Position numbers and translations under genes: made by a program | NCBI RefSeq assembly: GCF_003732225.1 | Contig: NZ_MOBJ01000003.1 | Coordinates: 55,097 to 119,096 of the forward strand | Source of the DNA: Pseudomonas brassicacearum | GTDB lineage: Bacteria; Pseudomonadota; Gammaproteobacteria; Pseudomonadales; Pseudomonadaceae | Direction: 5' to 3' | Length of the DNA: 64,000 nt | The notes under the pieces: model-generated | Databases searched by the model: none | The model's input: only the letters and a program-made list of their open reading frames with translations | Told to the model about the DNA's origin: nothing | Shown: positions 16,826 to 27,200 of the stretch, in pieces | Numbering within the stretch: the first letter of the stretch is position 1 | How the letters are laid out: every line of letters starts with the position of its first letter

Positions 16826-17904
16826 TGAACCAGCCCCTGATGCTTACGGCCACCCAAAAGGCCGGCCCCAAGGTCACGATCGCTATGGGCGCGGTGATTC
16901 TCGCGCTGCTACTGGCGCTGCCGCTGCTTTCGCTGGTATCGCCGGACAACCCGCTGCATGTCTCGGCCTACACCCTGACGCTGGTCGGCAAAATTCTCTG
17001 CTACGCCATCGTTGCGCTGGCCCTGGATTTGGTCTGGGGATACGCCGGTTTGCTTTCGCTCGGCCATGGCCTGTTCTTCGCCCTCGGTGGTTACGCGATG
17101 GGCATGTACCTGATGCGCCAGGCTTCGGGCGATGGCCTGCCGGCGTTCATGACCTTCCTCTCGTGGACCGAGCTGCCGTGGTACTGGACCGGCACCAGCA
17201 GCTTTATCTGGGCGATGTGCCTGGTGGTGCTGGCGCCGGGTTTGCTGGCGCTGGTGTTCGGCTTCTTCGCCTTCCGCTCGCGGATCAAGGGCGTGTACTT
17301 CTCGATCATGACCCAGGCCCTGACCTTCGCCGGGATGCTGCTGTTTTTCCGCAACGAGACCGGGTTTGGCGGCAACAACGGCTTCACCAACTTCCGCACG
17401 ATCCTCGGCTTCGGCATCACTGAACCGGGCACTCGCGCGGTGCTGTTCGTCGCCACCGTGCTGTTGCTGGTCGCCAGCCTGTTCATCGGCTGGCGTCTGG
17501 CGCAAAGCAAATTTGGTCGGGTACTGACCGCCCTGCGCGATGCGGAAAACCGGCTGATGTTCTGCGGTTACGACCCACGCGGTTTCAAGCTGTTTGTCTG
17601 GGTCTTGAGCGCGGTGTTGTGCGGCCTGGCCGGTGCGCTGTATGTGCCGCAAGTGGGAATCATCAACCCCAGCGAAATGTCGCCGACCAACTCCATCGAA
17701 GCCGCCGTGTGGGTCGCGCTCGGCGGGCGCGGCACATTGATCGGACCGCTGCTCGGCGCGGGTGTGGTCAATGGCATGAAGAGCTGGTTCACCGTGGCGT
17801 TCCCCGAATACTGGCTGTTCTTCCTCGGCGCGCTGTTCATCGTCGTAACCCTGTACCTGCCCAAAGGCGTGATCGGTTTGCTGAAGAAAAGGAGCGAGCA
17901 ATGA
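16825..17904 (+). CDS. urtC: Urea ABC transporter permease UrtC
   Basis: LivM-like second permease, 359 residues with about ten membrane helices. It contains 'DLVWGYAGLLSLGHGLFFALGGYAMGMYL' (in part), 'KGVYFSIMTQALTFAGMLLF' and the coupling segment 'LRDAENRLMFCGYDPRGFKL'. It is translationally coupled to urtB and overlaps the urtD start as ATGA. Together with UrtB it forms the urea channel. Confidence 0.94.
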   Translation: MNQPLMLTATQKAGPKVTIAMGAVILALLLALPLLSLVSPDNPLHVSAYTLTLVGKILCYAIVALALDLVWGYAGLLSLGHGLFFALGGYAMGMYLMRQASGDGLPAFMTFLSWTELPWYWTGTSSFIWAMCLVVLAPGLLALVFGFFAFRSRIKGVYFSIMTQALTFAGMLLFFRNETGFGGNNGFTNFRTILGFGITEPGTRAVLFVATVLLLVASLFIGWRLAQSKFGRVLTALRDAENRLMFCGYDPRGFKLFVWVLSAVLCGLAGALYVPQVGIINPSEMSPTNSIEAAVWVALGGRGTLIGPLLGAGVVNGMKSWFTVAFPEYWLFFLGALFIVVTLYLPKGVIGLLKKRSEQ

Positions 17905-18761
17905 GAATCACACCGACGGCGGAATTCATGCTTGAGCCGATCCTCGAACCGAACAAAGACGCCGGCAGCAGTCGCGACACCATCGGCCTCGGCCAACGCG
18001 TAGGCTCAGGCCTGAACACCCTCCACGGCACGATCCTCACGCTTGAAGACATCAGCGTCAGCTTCGATGGTTTCAAGGCCCTGAACGATCTGAACCTGTA
18101 CATCGGTGTCGGCGAACTGCGCTGCATCATCGGCCCCAACGGCGCGGGCAAAACCACGTTGATGGACGTGATCACCGGCAAGACCCGACCCAGCCACGGC
18201 AAGGCCTGGTTTGGTGAAACCCTGGACCTGACACAGATGAGTGAAGTGCAGATCGCCCAGGCCGGGATCGGCCGCAAGTTCCAGAAGCCGACCGTGTTCG
18301 AAGCCTTGAGCGTGTTTGAAAACCTTGAACTGGCGCAGAAAACCGACAAGTCGGTGTGGGCCAGTTTGCGGGCAAAACTCAATGGCGAACAACGAGACCG
18401 GATCTGCGAGGTGCTGGAAACCATTCGCCTGACCAGCTCGGTCAATCGCCCGGCCGGCCTGCTGTCGCATGGACAGAAGCAGTTTCTGGAAATCGGCATG
18501 CTGCTGATGCAAGACCCGCATCTGCTGCTGCTCGATGAACCGGTGGCGGGCATGACCGACGCCGAAACCGAATTCACCGCCGAGCTGTTCAAGCGCCTGG
18601 CCGGCAAGCATTCGCTGATGGTGGTGGAACACGACATGGGCTTCGTCGGCTCGATTGCCGACCACGTCACCGTGTTGCACCAAGGCAGCGTGCTGGCCGA
18701 AGGGTCGCTTGCACAGGTGCAGGATAACGAACGGGTGATCGAGGTTTACCTCGGCCGCTGA
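17901..18761 (+). CDS. urtD: Urea ABC transporter ATP-binding protein UrtD
   Basis: LivG-like ATPase, 286 residues. About 45 N-terminal residues precede the ABC domain, a usual UrtD feature. Walker A 'GPNGAGKTTLMDVITG' lies near residue 80; the signature is the degenerate 'LSHGQKQFLEIGMLLM'; Walker B is 'LLLLDEPVAGMTDAE'. A longer open frame upstream lies inside urtC and is not used. The start ATG overlaps the urtC stop. Confidence 0.94.
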   Translation: MRITPTAEFMLEPILEPNKDAGSSRDTIGLGQRVGSGLNTLHGTILTLEDISVSFDGFKALNDLNLYIGVGELRCIIGPNGAGKTTLMDVITGKTRPSHGKAWFGETLDLTQMSEVQIAQAGIGRKFQKPTVFEALSVFENLELAQKTDKSVWASLRAKLNGEQRDRICEVLETIRLTSSVNRPAGLLSHGQKQFLEIGMLLMQDPHLLLLDEPVAGMTDAETEFTAELFKRLAGKHSLMVVEHDMGFVGSIADHVTVLHQGSVLAEGSLAQVQDNERVIEVYLGR

Positions 18762-18782
18762 ATTCTATGAGCACTGCTTTTA

Positions 18783-18872
18783 TGTGGGAGCGAGCTTGCT
18801 CGCGATAGCGGTGTGTCATGCGACTCATGTGTTGAATGTGCCTGCGCCTTCGCGAGCAAGCTCGCTCCCACA
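18783..18872. repeat. REPIN between urtD and urtE
   Basis: Inverted REP pair (18783-18806 and 18849-18872) with the same GTGGGAGCGAGCTTGCTCGCGA core as the other copies. It interrupts an otherwise continuous operon. Confidence 0.9.
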
Positions 18873-18903
18873 GGGGGCGGTGTGAACTACAAGGAATTTG
18901 AAC

Positions 18904-19602
18904 ATGCTGCAAGTCGACAAGCTGCACCAGTACTACGGCGGTAGCCACATTCTGCGGGGGCTGAGCTTTGAGGTGAAGGTCGGTGAAGTCACCTGCCTGC
19001 TCGGGCGCAACGGCGTCGGCAAAACCACCCTGCTCAAATGCCTGATGGGCCTGCTGCCCGCATCGGGCGGCGCGGTGAACTGGGAAGACAAGGCCATCAC
19101 CTCGTTCAAGCCGCATCAACGGGTTCACGCCGGTATTGCTTACGTGCCGCAGGGCCGGGAGATTTTCGGGCGGCTGACAGTGGAGGAAAATCTGCTGATG
19201 GGTCTGTCCCGCTTCCCGGGCTCCGAGGCCAGGGAAGTCCCGGCGTTCATCTACGAGCTGTTCCCGGTGTTGTTGCAAATGAAGCAGCGTCGCGGCGGCG
19301 ATCTGTCGGGTGGTCAGCAGCAACAGTTGGCCATTGGCCGAGCGCTGGCCAGTCGACCACGCTTGCTGATCCTCGATGAGCCTACCGAAGGCATTCAGCC
19401 GTCGGTGATCAAGGAGATTGGCGCAGTGATCAAAAAACTCGCAGCCCGTGGTGACATGGCGATCCTGTTGGTCGAGCAGTTCTACGATTTCGCCGCCGAG
19501 CTGGCCGATCAATACCTGGTGATGTCCCGGGGCGAGATTGTCCAGCAAGGTCGCGGAGAAAATATGGAAGCCGAAGGTGTGCGCGGGCTGGTTACGATCT
19601 AG
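18904..19602 (+). CDS. urtE: Urea ABC transporter ATP-binding protein UrtE
   Basis: LivF-like ATPase, 232 residues from the ATG at 18904, preceded by AAGGA. Walker A 'GRNGVGKTTLLKCLMGLLP', the UrtE/LivF segment 'IAYVPQGREIFGRLTVEENL', signature 'LSGGQQQQLAIGRAL' and Walker B 'LLILDEPTEGIQPS' are all present. Last transporter gene; ureD starts 30 bases later, so urea uptake and urease maturation are probably co-expressed. Confidence 0.95.
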   Translation: MLQVDKLHQYYGGSHILRGLSFEVKVGEVTCLLGRNGVGKTTLLKCLMGLLPASGGAVNWEDKAITSFKPHQRVHAGIAYVPQGREIFGRLTVEENLLMGLSRFPGSEAREVPAFIYELFPVLLQMKQRRGGDLSGGQQQQLAIGRALASRPRLLILDEPTEGIQPSVIKEIGAVIKKLAARGDMAILLVEQFYDFAAELADQYLVMSRGEIVQQGRGENMEAEGVRGLVTI

Positions 19603-19632
19603 TCTGAAGCGTCCTGACGATAATTAGAATTT

Positions 19633-20484
19633 ATGACTGTCCCTGCCCCTATTTCAATCACTGCAGCGCTGTTTACCCCAAGCTGGCACGCCGAGCTGGA
19701 ACTCGGCTACGCGCGATTCGGCGACAGCACGCGCCCGGTCCAACGCCGCCACAAGGGCCCGCTGCGGGTGCAAAAGCACCTGTACGCCGAAGGCCCCGAG
19801 GTGTGCCAGCACATCATCGTTCACCCGCCGGGCGGCATTGCTGGCGGTGATCGGCTGGACATTACTGCTTGCGTCGGTGCCGACGCGTGGGCGCAGTTGA
19901 CCAGCCCCGGTGCCGCCAAGTGGTATCGCGCCGCCGGACCAGCCTATCAGCAGCTCGATTTGCACGTCGCGGCCGGCGCTACGCTGGAGTGGCTACCGCA
20001 AGAAACCATCGTCTTCAGCGCCGCCCAGGCGGAGCTCAGCACGTCTATTGAACTGCAAGGTGACGCGCGGTTGTTTTACTGGGACGTGGTGGCGCTGGGC
20101 CGGCCAGCCAGCGGCGAACGCTTCGAACACGGGCATTTTCAGTCACAGCTGGAAATCCGCCGCGACGGCCAGTTGCTCTGGCACGAACGCCAGCGCATTG
20201 TCGGGGATGACGGTTTGCTTGATTCACCGATAGGGCTCGATGGGCAGCCGGTGTTTGCAACGTTGCTGGTGACCGGAGAAATCGACAGCGAATTGCTGGA
20301 GGCCTGCCGTTCGTTGACCAATGACGTGCGCGGGGATCTGAGCCAGTTGCCAGGTTTGTTGGTTGCCAGATGCCTGGCCAGTGAAGCGTTACTGGCACGC
20401 GGCTGGTTGATTGATTTGTGGAAGTTGCTGCGCCCGGCGTTGCTCGGCCGCGAAGCAGTCCCACCCAGAATCTGGAGCACCTGA
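19633..20484 (+). CDS. ureD: Urease accessory protein UreD
   Basis: Urease scaffold (UreD/UreH) that binds apo-urease with UreF and UreG for nickel insertion; 283 residues. Family segments include '[32 protein letters not shown]' (in part), '[13 protein letters not shown]' and '[16 protein letters not shown]'. It follows urtE closely on the same strand. A REPIN separates it from ureA. The C-terminus ends '[18 protein letters not shown]', usual for the family. Confidence 0.95.
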   Translation: MTVPAPISITAALFTPSWHAELELGYARFGDSTRPVQRRHKGPLRVQKHLYAEGPEVCQHIIVHPPGGIAGGDRLDITACVGADAWAQLTSPGAAKWYRAAGPAYQQLDLHVAAGATLEWLPQETIVFSAAQAELSTSIELQGDARLFYWDVVALGRPASGERFEHGHFQSQLEIRRDGQLLWHERQRIVGDDGLLDSPIGLDGQPVFATLLVTGEIDSELLEACRSLTNDVRGDLSQLPGLLVARCLASEALLARGWLIDLWKLLRPALLGREAVPPRIWST

Positions 20485-20496
20485 TGTGTGCTTTTT

Positions 20497-20585
20497 GTGG
20501 GAGCGAGCTTGCTCGCGATGGCGATCTTGCAGCCAACATCTTTGTTGAATGTGATGGCCTCATCGCGAGCAAGCTCGCTCCCACA
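20497..20585. repeat. REPIN between ureD and ureA
   Basis: Inverted REP pair (20497-20520 and 20562-20585), same family as those at urtA/urtB and urtD/urtE. Confidence 0.9.
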
Positions 20586-20641
20586 GGGTTTGTATTCACA
20601 GCCCGAATACCTTTTTTACTGCCCAATACGGATTTCTAACG

Positions 20642-20944
20642 ATGGACCTGACCCCACGCGAAAAAGACAAGCTGCTGATCTTCACCGCCGGCCTCGTCGC
20701 CGAGCGGCGTTTGGCGCGCGGCGTGAAACTCAACTACCCGGAAGCCATGGCCTACATTTGCGCGGCGCTGCTCGAAGGTGCGCGTGACGGCCAGACCGTG
20801 GCCGAACTCATGCACTACGGCACCACCCTGCTGAACCGCGAACAAGTGATGGAAGGCATCCCGGAAATGATCCCGGAGATCCAGGTCGAGGCGACCTTTC
20901 CCGACGGCACCAAACTGGTCACCGTCCATCAACCCATCGTCTGA
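20642..20944 (+). CDS. ureA: Urease gamma subunit
   Basis: Structural urease gamma subunit, 100 residues, starting [20 protein letters not shown] and including '[20 protein letters not shown]' and '[20 protein letters not shown]', all typical. Assembles with UreB and UreC into the nickel enzyme that splits urea into ammonia and CO2. Two acetyltransferase genes separate it from ureB. Confidence 0.97.
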   Translation: MDLTPREKDKLLIFTAGLVAERRLARGVKLNYPEAMAYICAALLEGARDGQTVAELMHYGTTLLNREQVMEGIPEMIPEIQVEATFPDGTKLVTVHQPIV

Positions 20945-20953
20945 GGCCGCGCC

Positions 20954-21487
20954 ATGACTTATCACATCCGTGATGCCGTGCACGCCGACCTGCCGGCGAT
21001 CCGCGACATCTACAACGACGCCGTCCTCAATACGACGGCGATCTGGAACGAACAGGCCGTGGACCTCGGTAACCGCCAGGCCTGGTTCAGCGCCCGGCAA
21101 TCCCAGGGCTATCCTGTGCTGGTAATCGTCGACGCCGACAACAACGTGCTCGGCTACGCTTCGTTCGGTGACTGGCGGCCGTTCGACGGGTTCCGCCACA
21201 CAGTCGAACATTCGGTGTACGTGCGCAGCGATCAGCGCGGCAATGGCCTCGGCCCGCAGTTGATGGACGAACTGATCGAACGCGCCAAGAGCTGCAATAA
21301 ACATGTGATGGTCGCCGCCATCGAAAGCGCTAACACCGCCTCGATTCGCCTGCACGAACGGGTCGGTTTCGTCACCACCGGGCACATGCCGCAAGTGGGC
21401 ACCAAGTTCGGCCGCTGGCTCGACCTGACCTTCATGCAGCTGACTCTCAACCCGGGCGCGGAGCCGCCTGTCGCCAACAAGGAGTGA
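20954..21487 (+). CDS. GNAT N-acetyltransferase, phosphinothricin/methionine-sulfoximine type
   Basis: A 177-residue GNAT enzyme of the PAT/MddA group, which acetylates glutamate analogues such as methionine sulfoximine and phosphinothricin. Segments 'IRDIYNDAVLNTTAIW', 'GYASFGDWRPFDGFRHTVEH', the acetyl-CoA loop 'VRSDQRGNGLGPQLM' and 'AAIESANTASIRLHERVGF' are diagnostic. P. aeruginosa has an equivalent gene at the same place between ureA and ureB. The link to urease may be nitrogen regulation or protection of glutamine synthetase; this is inferred. Confidence 0.88.
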   Translation: MTYHIRDAVHADLPAIRDIYNDAVLNTTAIWNEQAVDLGNRQAWFSARQSQGYPVLVIVDADNNVLGYASFGDWRPFDGFRHTVEHSVYVRSDQRGNGLGPQLMDELIERAKSCNKHVMVAAIESANTASIRLHERVGFVTTGHMPQVGTKFGRWLDLTFMQLTLNPGAEPPVANKE

Positions 21488-22332
<845 letters not shown>

Positions 22333-22353
22333 CATCTGCGGCGCGCCCAAAAG

Positions 22354-22455
22354 ATCGCAGCCTCGCGTTGCTCGACAGCTCCTACAGGGGCCGAGAGCAC
22401 CGAAAATTTGTGTGAACACCCCCGTAGGAGCTGTCGAGCAACGCGAGGCTGCGAT
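22354..22455. repeat. REP doublet between ureB and ureC
   Basis: Inverted pair of a second REP type: 22354-22385 and its reverse complement GTAGGAGCTGTCGAGCAACG... at 22424-22455. The arms are 32 bp and perfect or nearly so. Confidence 0.88.
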
Positions 22456-22505
22456 AGCGAGCAACGCGAGCGGTCCCAAACCCAATTGAATCCCAAGGCA
22501 AGCCC

Positions 22506-24206
22506 ATGAAAATCTCAAGACAAGCCTACGTCGACATGTTCGGCCCCACCGTCGGCGACAAGGTCCGTCTGGCCGACACCGAGCTGTGGATCGAAGTCGA
22601 AAAGGATTTCACCACCTACGGCGAAGAAGTGAAATTCGGCGGCGGCAAAGTGATCCGCGACGGTCAGGGCCAAAGCCAATTGCTCGCCGCCGAAGTTGTC
22701 GACACGCTGATCACCAACGCGCTGATCATCGACCACTGGGGCATCGTCAAAGCCGACGTCGGCCTCAAGGACGGACGCATTGCGGCCATCGGCAAGGCCG
22801 GCAACCCGGACGTGCAGCCCAACGTGACCATCGCCATCGGCGCCAGCACCGAAGTGATCGCCGGCGAAGGCATGATCCTCACCGCAGGCGGCATCGACAC
22901 GCACATCCACTTCATCTGCCCGCAGCAGATCGAAGAAGCACTGATGAGCGGCGTCACCACCATGATCGGCGGCGGCACGGGACCAGCGACGGGCACCAAC
23001 GCCACCACCTGCACCTCAGGCCCATGGCACCTGGCGCGGATGCTTCAGGCGGCAGACGCCTTCCCGATGAACATCGGCCTCACCGGCAAGGGCAACGCCA
23101 GCCTGCCGGAGCCGCTGATCGAGCAGGTCAAGGCCGGCGCCATCGGCCTCAAATTGCACGAAGATTGGGGCACCACACCGGCGAGCATCGACAACTGCCT
23201 GAGCGTCGCCGACCAGTTCGACGTGCAAGTGGCGATTCACACCGACACCCTCAACGAGTCGGGTTTCGTTGAAACCACCCTCGCCGCCTTCAAGGGCCGG
23301 ACCATCCACACCTACCACACCGAAGGGGCCGGTGGCGGTCATGCGCCGGACATCATCAAGGCCTGCGGTTTCGCCAACGTGCTGCCGAGTTCGACCAACC
23401 CGACCCGGCCGTTCACCCGCAACACCATCGACGAGCACCTCGACATGCTGATGGTCTGCCACCACCTGGACCCGAGCATCGCCGAAGACGTGGCCTTCGC
23501 CGAAAGCCGCATCCGCCGCGAAACCATCGCCGCCGAAGACATCCTTCACGACCTCGGAGCCTTCTCGATGATCAGCTCCGACAGCCAGGCCATGGGCCGC
23601 GTCGGCGAAGTCATCACGCGCACCTGGCAAACCGCCGACAAGATGAAAAAGCAGCGTGGCCCGCTGCCGGGTGATGGCGAGGGCAACGACAACTTCCGCG
23701 CCAAACGCTACATCGCCAAATACACCATCAACCCGGCCATCACCCACGGCATCAGCCATGAAGTGGGCTCTATCGAAGTCGGTAAATGGGCTGATCTGGT
23801 GCTCTGGCGCCCGGCGTTTTTCGGCGTGAAACCGACATTGATTCTCAAGGGCGGCGCCATCGCCGCCAGCCTGATGGGCGACGCCAACGCCTCGATCCCG
23901 ACGCCGCAACCGGTGCATTACCGACCGATGTTCGCAAGCTTTGGCGGCTCATTGCACGCCACCAGCCTGACCTTCATCAGCCAGGCGGCACAAGACGCCG
24001 GCTTACCTGAAGCCTTGGGTTTGAAGAAGAAAATCGCCGTGGTCAAAGGCTGCCGCGAGGTGCAGAAAACCGACCTGATCCACAACGACTACTTGCCGAA
24101 CATCGATGTCGACCCACAGACTTATCAGGTCAAGGCCGACGGCGTATTGCTGTGGTGCGAGCCGGCGGAGGTGTTGCCCATGGCGCAGCGCTACTTCCTG
24201 TTCTGA
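22506..24206 (+). CDS. ureC: Urease alpha (catalytic) subunit
   Basis: Catalytic urease subunit, 566 residues. The nickel ligands of the family are visible: His133 and His135 ('DTHIHF'), Lys216 that is carbamylated ('GLKLHEDWG'), His245 ('AIHTDTLNE'), His271 ('[15 protein letters not shown]') and Asp359 ('[12 protein letters not shown]'). The flap with the catalytic His319 reads '[20 protein letters not shown]'. Length and order match active ureases. Maturation genes ureEFG are about 37 kb downstream. Confidence 0.98.
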   Translation: MKISRQAYVDMFGPTVGDKVRLADTELWIEVEKDFTTYGEEVKFGGGKVIRDGQGQSQLLAAEVVDTLITNALIIDHWGIVKADVGLKDGRIAAIGKAGNPDVQPNVTIAIGASTEVIAGEGMILTAGGIDTHIHFICPQQIEEALMSGVTTMIGGGTGPATGTNATTCTSGPWHLARMLQAADAFPMNIGLTGKGNASLPEPLIEQVKAGAIGLKLHEDWGTTPASIDNCLSVADQFDVQVAIHTDTLNESGFVETTLAAFKGRTIHTYHTEGAGGGHAPDIIKACGFANVLPSSTNPTRPFTRNTIDEHLDMLMVCHHLDPSIAEDVAFAESRIRRETIAAEDILHDLGAFSMISSDSQAMGRVGEVITRTWQTADKMKKQRGPLPGDGEGNDNFRAKRYIAKYTINPAITHGISHEVGSIEVGKWADLVLWRPAFFGVKPTLILKGGAIAASLMGDANASIPTPQPVHYRPMFASFGGSLHATSLTFISQAAQDAGLPEALGLKKKIAVVKGCREVQKTDLIHNDYLPNIDVDPQTYQVKADGVLLWCEPAEVLPMAQRYFLF

Positions 24207-24224
24207 AGTTCAAGCCACAAGAAA

Positions 24225-24256
24225 AACCCTGAGTGCACCCACACACACTCAGGGTT
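24225..24256 (-). terminator. Intrinsic terminator between ureC and the first giant gene
   Basis: AACCCTGAGTG (24225-24235) and CACTCAGGGTT (24246-24256) form a perfect 11-bp stem. On the minus strand it is followed by a T-run, so it should end the giant minus-strand gene; it may also stop ureC transcripts on the other strand. Confidence 0.8.
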
Positions 24257-24278
24257 CTACTGTTGTATCACCCGTTCC

Positions 24279-27200
24279 TTAAAGCGGGTTTTCAGCCAGC
24301 TCTTGTCGAGTCAGCGTCTCGACCAGTGCTGCCTCCTCGATTTGCAATTGGGCATCCAGGTCGGCGGACTGTTCTTTATACGAAGCCTGCGAGAGTTCTC
24401 CCGACTCCAGTGTTTCGTACAGGCTAGCCTGTTTTGTCTGGTAGGGCGTTTGCTGCGTTTCGAATTGCGATGTGTACTTGTTCGCCAGATAACTCTTCCA
24501 GAAATCGCGTTCAACCAGTGCCTGGAGCTCTTCAGGTGAGTTGTCCAGGGCCAGTACTTGAGCTTGTGCGCTATCAAGCATCTGCGGCGTAACGCGGCCC
24601 AGGCGGGTAAACCGGACATATTGCGGCTGCCCTGGCAGACCGAGCCGGTCCTTCAGACCGAAGCGGTAGGCCAGCCTTATCTCAACCTCTTCCAGAAGCT
24701 TGATGTGCCGCGCTTTCTGAGCCGACGACCACCCAGGCGTGGCATTGATTGCCGCTGTGCGTCGATCGATATCGGAAAGTGCGATCTTCTCGACCTTGTC
24801 CAGGCGAAACAAGCCTCTGGACAACTTCAGCAGGGCCGCGCCTTGCTGCCCGTCCAGGGCCAACGTCCGGGCCTTGTAGACCATGGCCATGATTTCCAGA
24901 TTACTGAACGACAAGGCGGCGCGATCACAGCAGGCCGGCCTTCCCGCCCATTCGAACATTGCCTCGCGCAGCTGTTCGGACTCGAGGTTGGGCTGCGTGA
25001 CGCTGTCGATAACCCCCCATACCCGTTGCTGGAGATCCTCGTGACCGGCACCGGACTCTTGGAGATCAGCGAGTACCGAGAAGAACCCCGCTGATTCCCG
25101 TTGAGCGGATAACGTACGCCATTGAGTTCTTCTGGTCGCCAACAGCTCGATAGACATGTCCAGAGTCCAACGTCCGAGAGCCGCCTCTGTTTCAGCCGCC
25201 AAAGGGACAGCCGTATCCCTCGGGGCAGGCGCTCGGTATTCGAACGCCCGGGCGCCCGTATTTTGCCTGCGTTCCAGGTACAGGTCAGGGCGCTCGTGTT
25301 CAAGTCGACTCCAGTATTCGACCAACTGGCCCTGAGTCGCCTCGGAAAGCGGATTACCCTGAATGTAAGTGACATTATTGATGCGCGCTGACTGCTCAAG
25401 GCGCTCGGAGGAAGGCGCGATGAGACTGTCCGGAATCGTCACAATCCGGTTGTAGCTCAGATCAATGCCATCGAGCGCAGGCTGCTCGGCCAATCCGACT
25501 GGCCAGGTATCAATACCGGTCGCCCCCAACGTTAAACTACGCATATCCGTAAGGTGACTGAAGTCAGGCGCCATGCCCAACGGATTGCCGTACAGACTCA
25601 AGGCTCTGAGTGTGGTTCGCTCTGCCAGTATCCGGGCGGTCTCCGGCGTCAGCCGAATCCGGTTGTCCTGCAAGAACAACCGGGTCAAGCCATTCATTTC
25701 ATTCAGTGCCCGGGGTAACTCTGTCAGCTGGTTACCCGACAGATCGAGCCAGCGCACACCACTGTTACGCCGCAAAAAAGCTTCTGGCGTGACGGTCAGT
25801 CTCATGTTGCTCAGTTTCAGAGACCCGACATGACTGAAATCGGCGTCGAGCTCAGGCAGGTTCGGCAACATCAGACCACTGAGGTCAAGTTCAAGACCGA
25901 TCGGCGATCCGTCATAGGCGAGCACTGGTTGTGTGCGCCTCTGCCAGCAGGCGCGAATACGGTCGGCGGCTAAATAGCGATCTTCCCTGAGGCCCAGGTT
26001 TGCCCGGTTTCTCACATAGACGTATTGCTGGGGTTCTTCACCCGTGTATGCCCACTCGGACAACTGGCTGTTCAGTCTGCGAAACGCCGCTTCCTGCCGA
26101 ACCACTTCTGCTTCGATTCGTACCTCGGTGCCCAACCCGTTGAAGTAGTCTTCGACCTGCCCATAGGTAGCATCCGGATAGACAGCGCGATACCGGCGGT
26201 GCAAAGGCGGATTGACTTCAAACGCCCCCTCCAGCCCCCCTTCCAGCCACTCGGGATGCGTCTGCATCAAGCGTTGCCGAAAGTCCCAGAGTTGCAGCGC
26301 GCTTTGGCGGGTGAACGGATTGCCTTCCAGCAGCGTCACCCGGTTGACCCTCGCGACCGCTTCAAGCTGTTCGGCGGCCGGATTGAGCAGCGCGTGCGGC
26401 ACCTCACGCAAGCGGTTGTTACGCAGATCGACCGTGCGCAGACCGCTTTGATCACGCAACCCCACGGGCCACTGGTCGATTGCCGTTCTCTCCAGGCGCA
26501 CTTCCTGTAACCGCGGCATGGTGCTGAAGTCCGGCAACCTGCCAAGCGGGTTGCCGTTGAGTTTCAACACTTCAAGGGTACCCATCCCGCCGAGCAAATT
26601 GGCACTCTGTTCGGTCAGCACGATCGATTGCCAGTTCAGATCCAGGTGGGTCAGGCCTTTCATCTGGCCGATGCTCTCGGGCAGCTGGGTAAGGCCCTCC
26701 GATGCGCGATTGATCGTCAACCGTTTGAGGTTCTTGAAGCCCTTGAGGAAGCCGTCGGTCCGTGCCCTGAAACCCCCCGATATGAATGTCAGTTCCTCAA
26801 TATGATCGAAATCCACGCTCAACGCCGGTAGCTCTACCCAATGATCGATCTTCAGTGTTGAACCTGTTTCCCGGCGCCAGCAGCGTTTGATCTTGCTGGC
26901 CACGTAGGACTGCGGTGTCCCTTTGATCCCCAGGCTTGGCGAACGATGCTCAAAAACCCAAGCCTTCAATTCGCGTTTCAAGGTTGCATACTCGGCTTCC
27001 AGCCGGGTCAATGAGCTGCGGGGATCGGGTCCCAGCGACTGGATAAACGTTTCGACATCGGCGTCCTGGAAACTGGGGAACAGCTTGCGAACCCGTGCCC
27101 GGCTGGTTTTGAAAAAACTGGCGACCTGCAGCGCACTCGGCAAGGGATAACCGGCGCCGCCGAGCAGTTTGTTTTCCGGATCGAAAGCAGGCCGCAGTTG

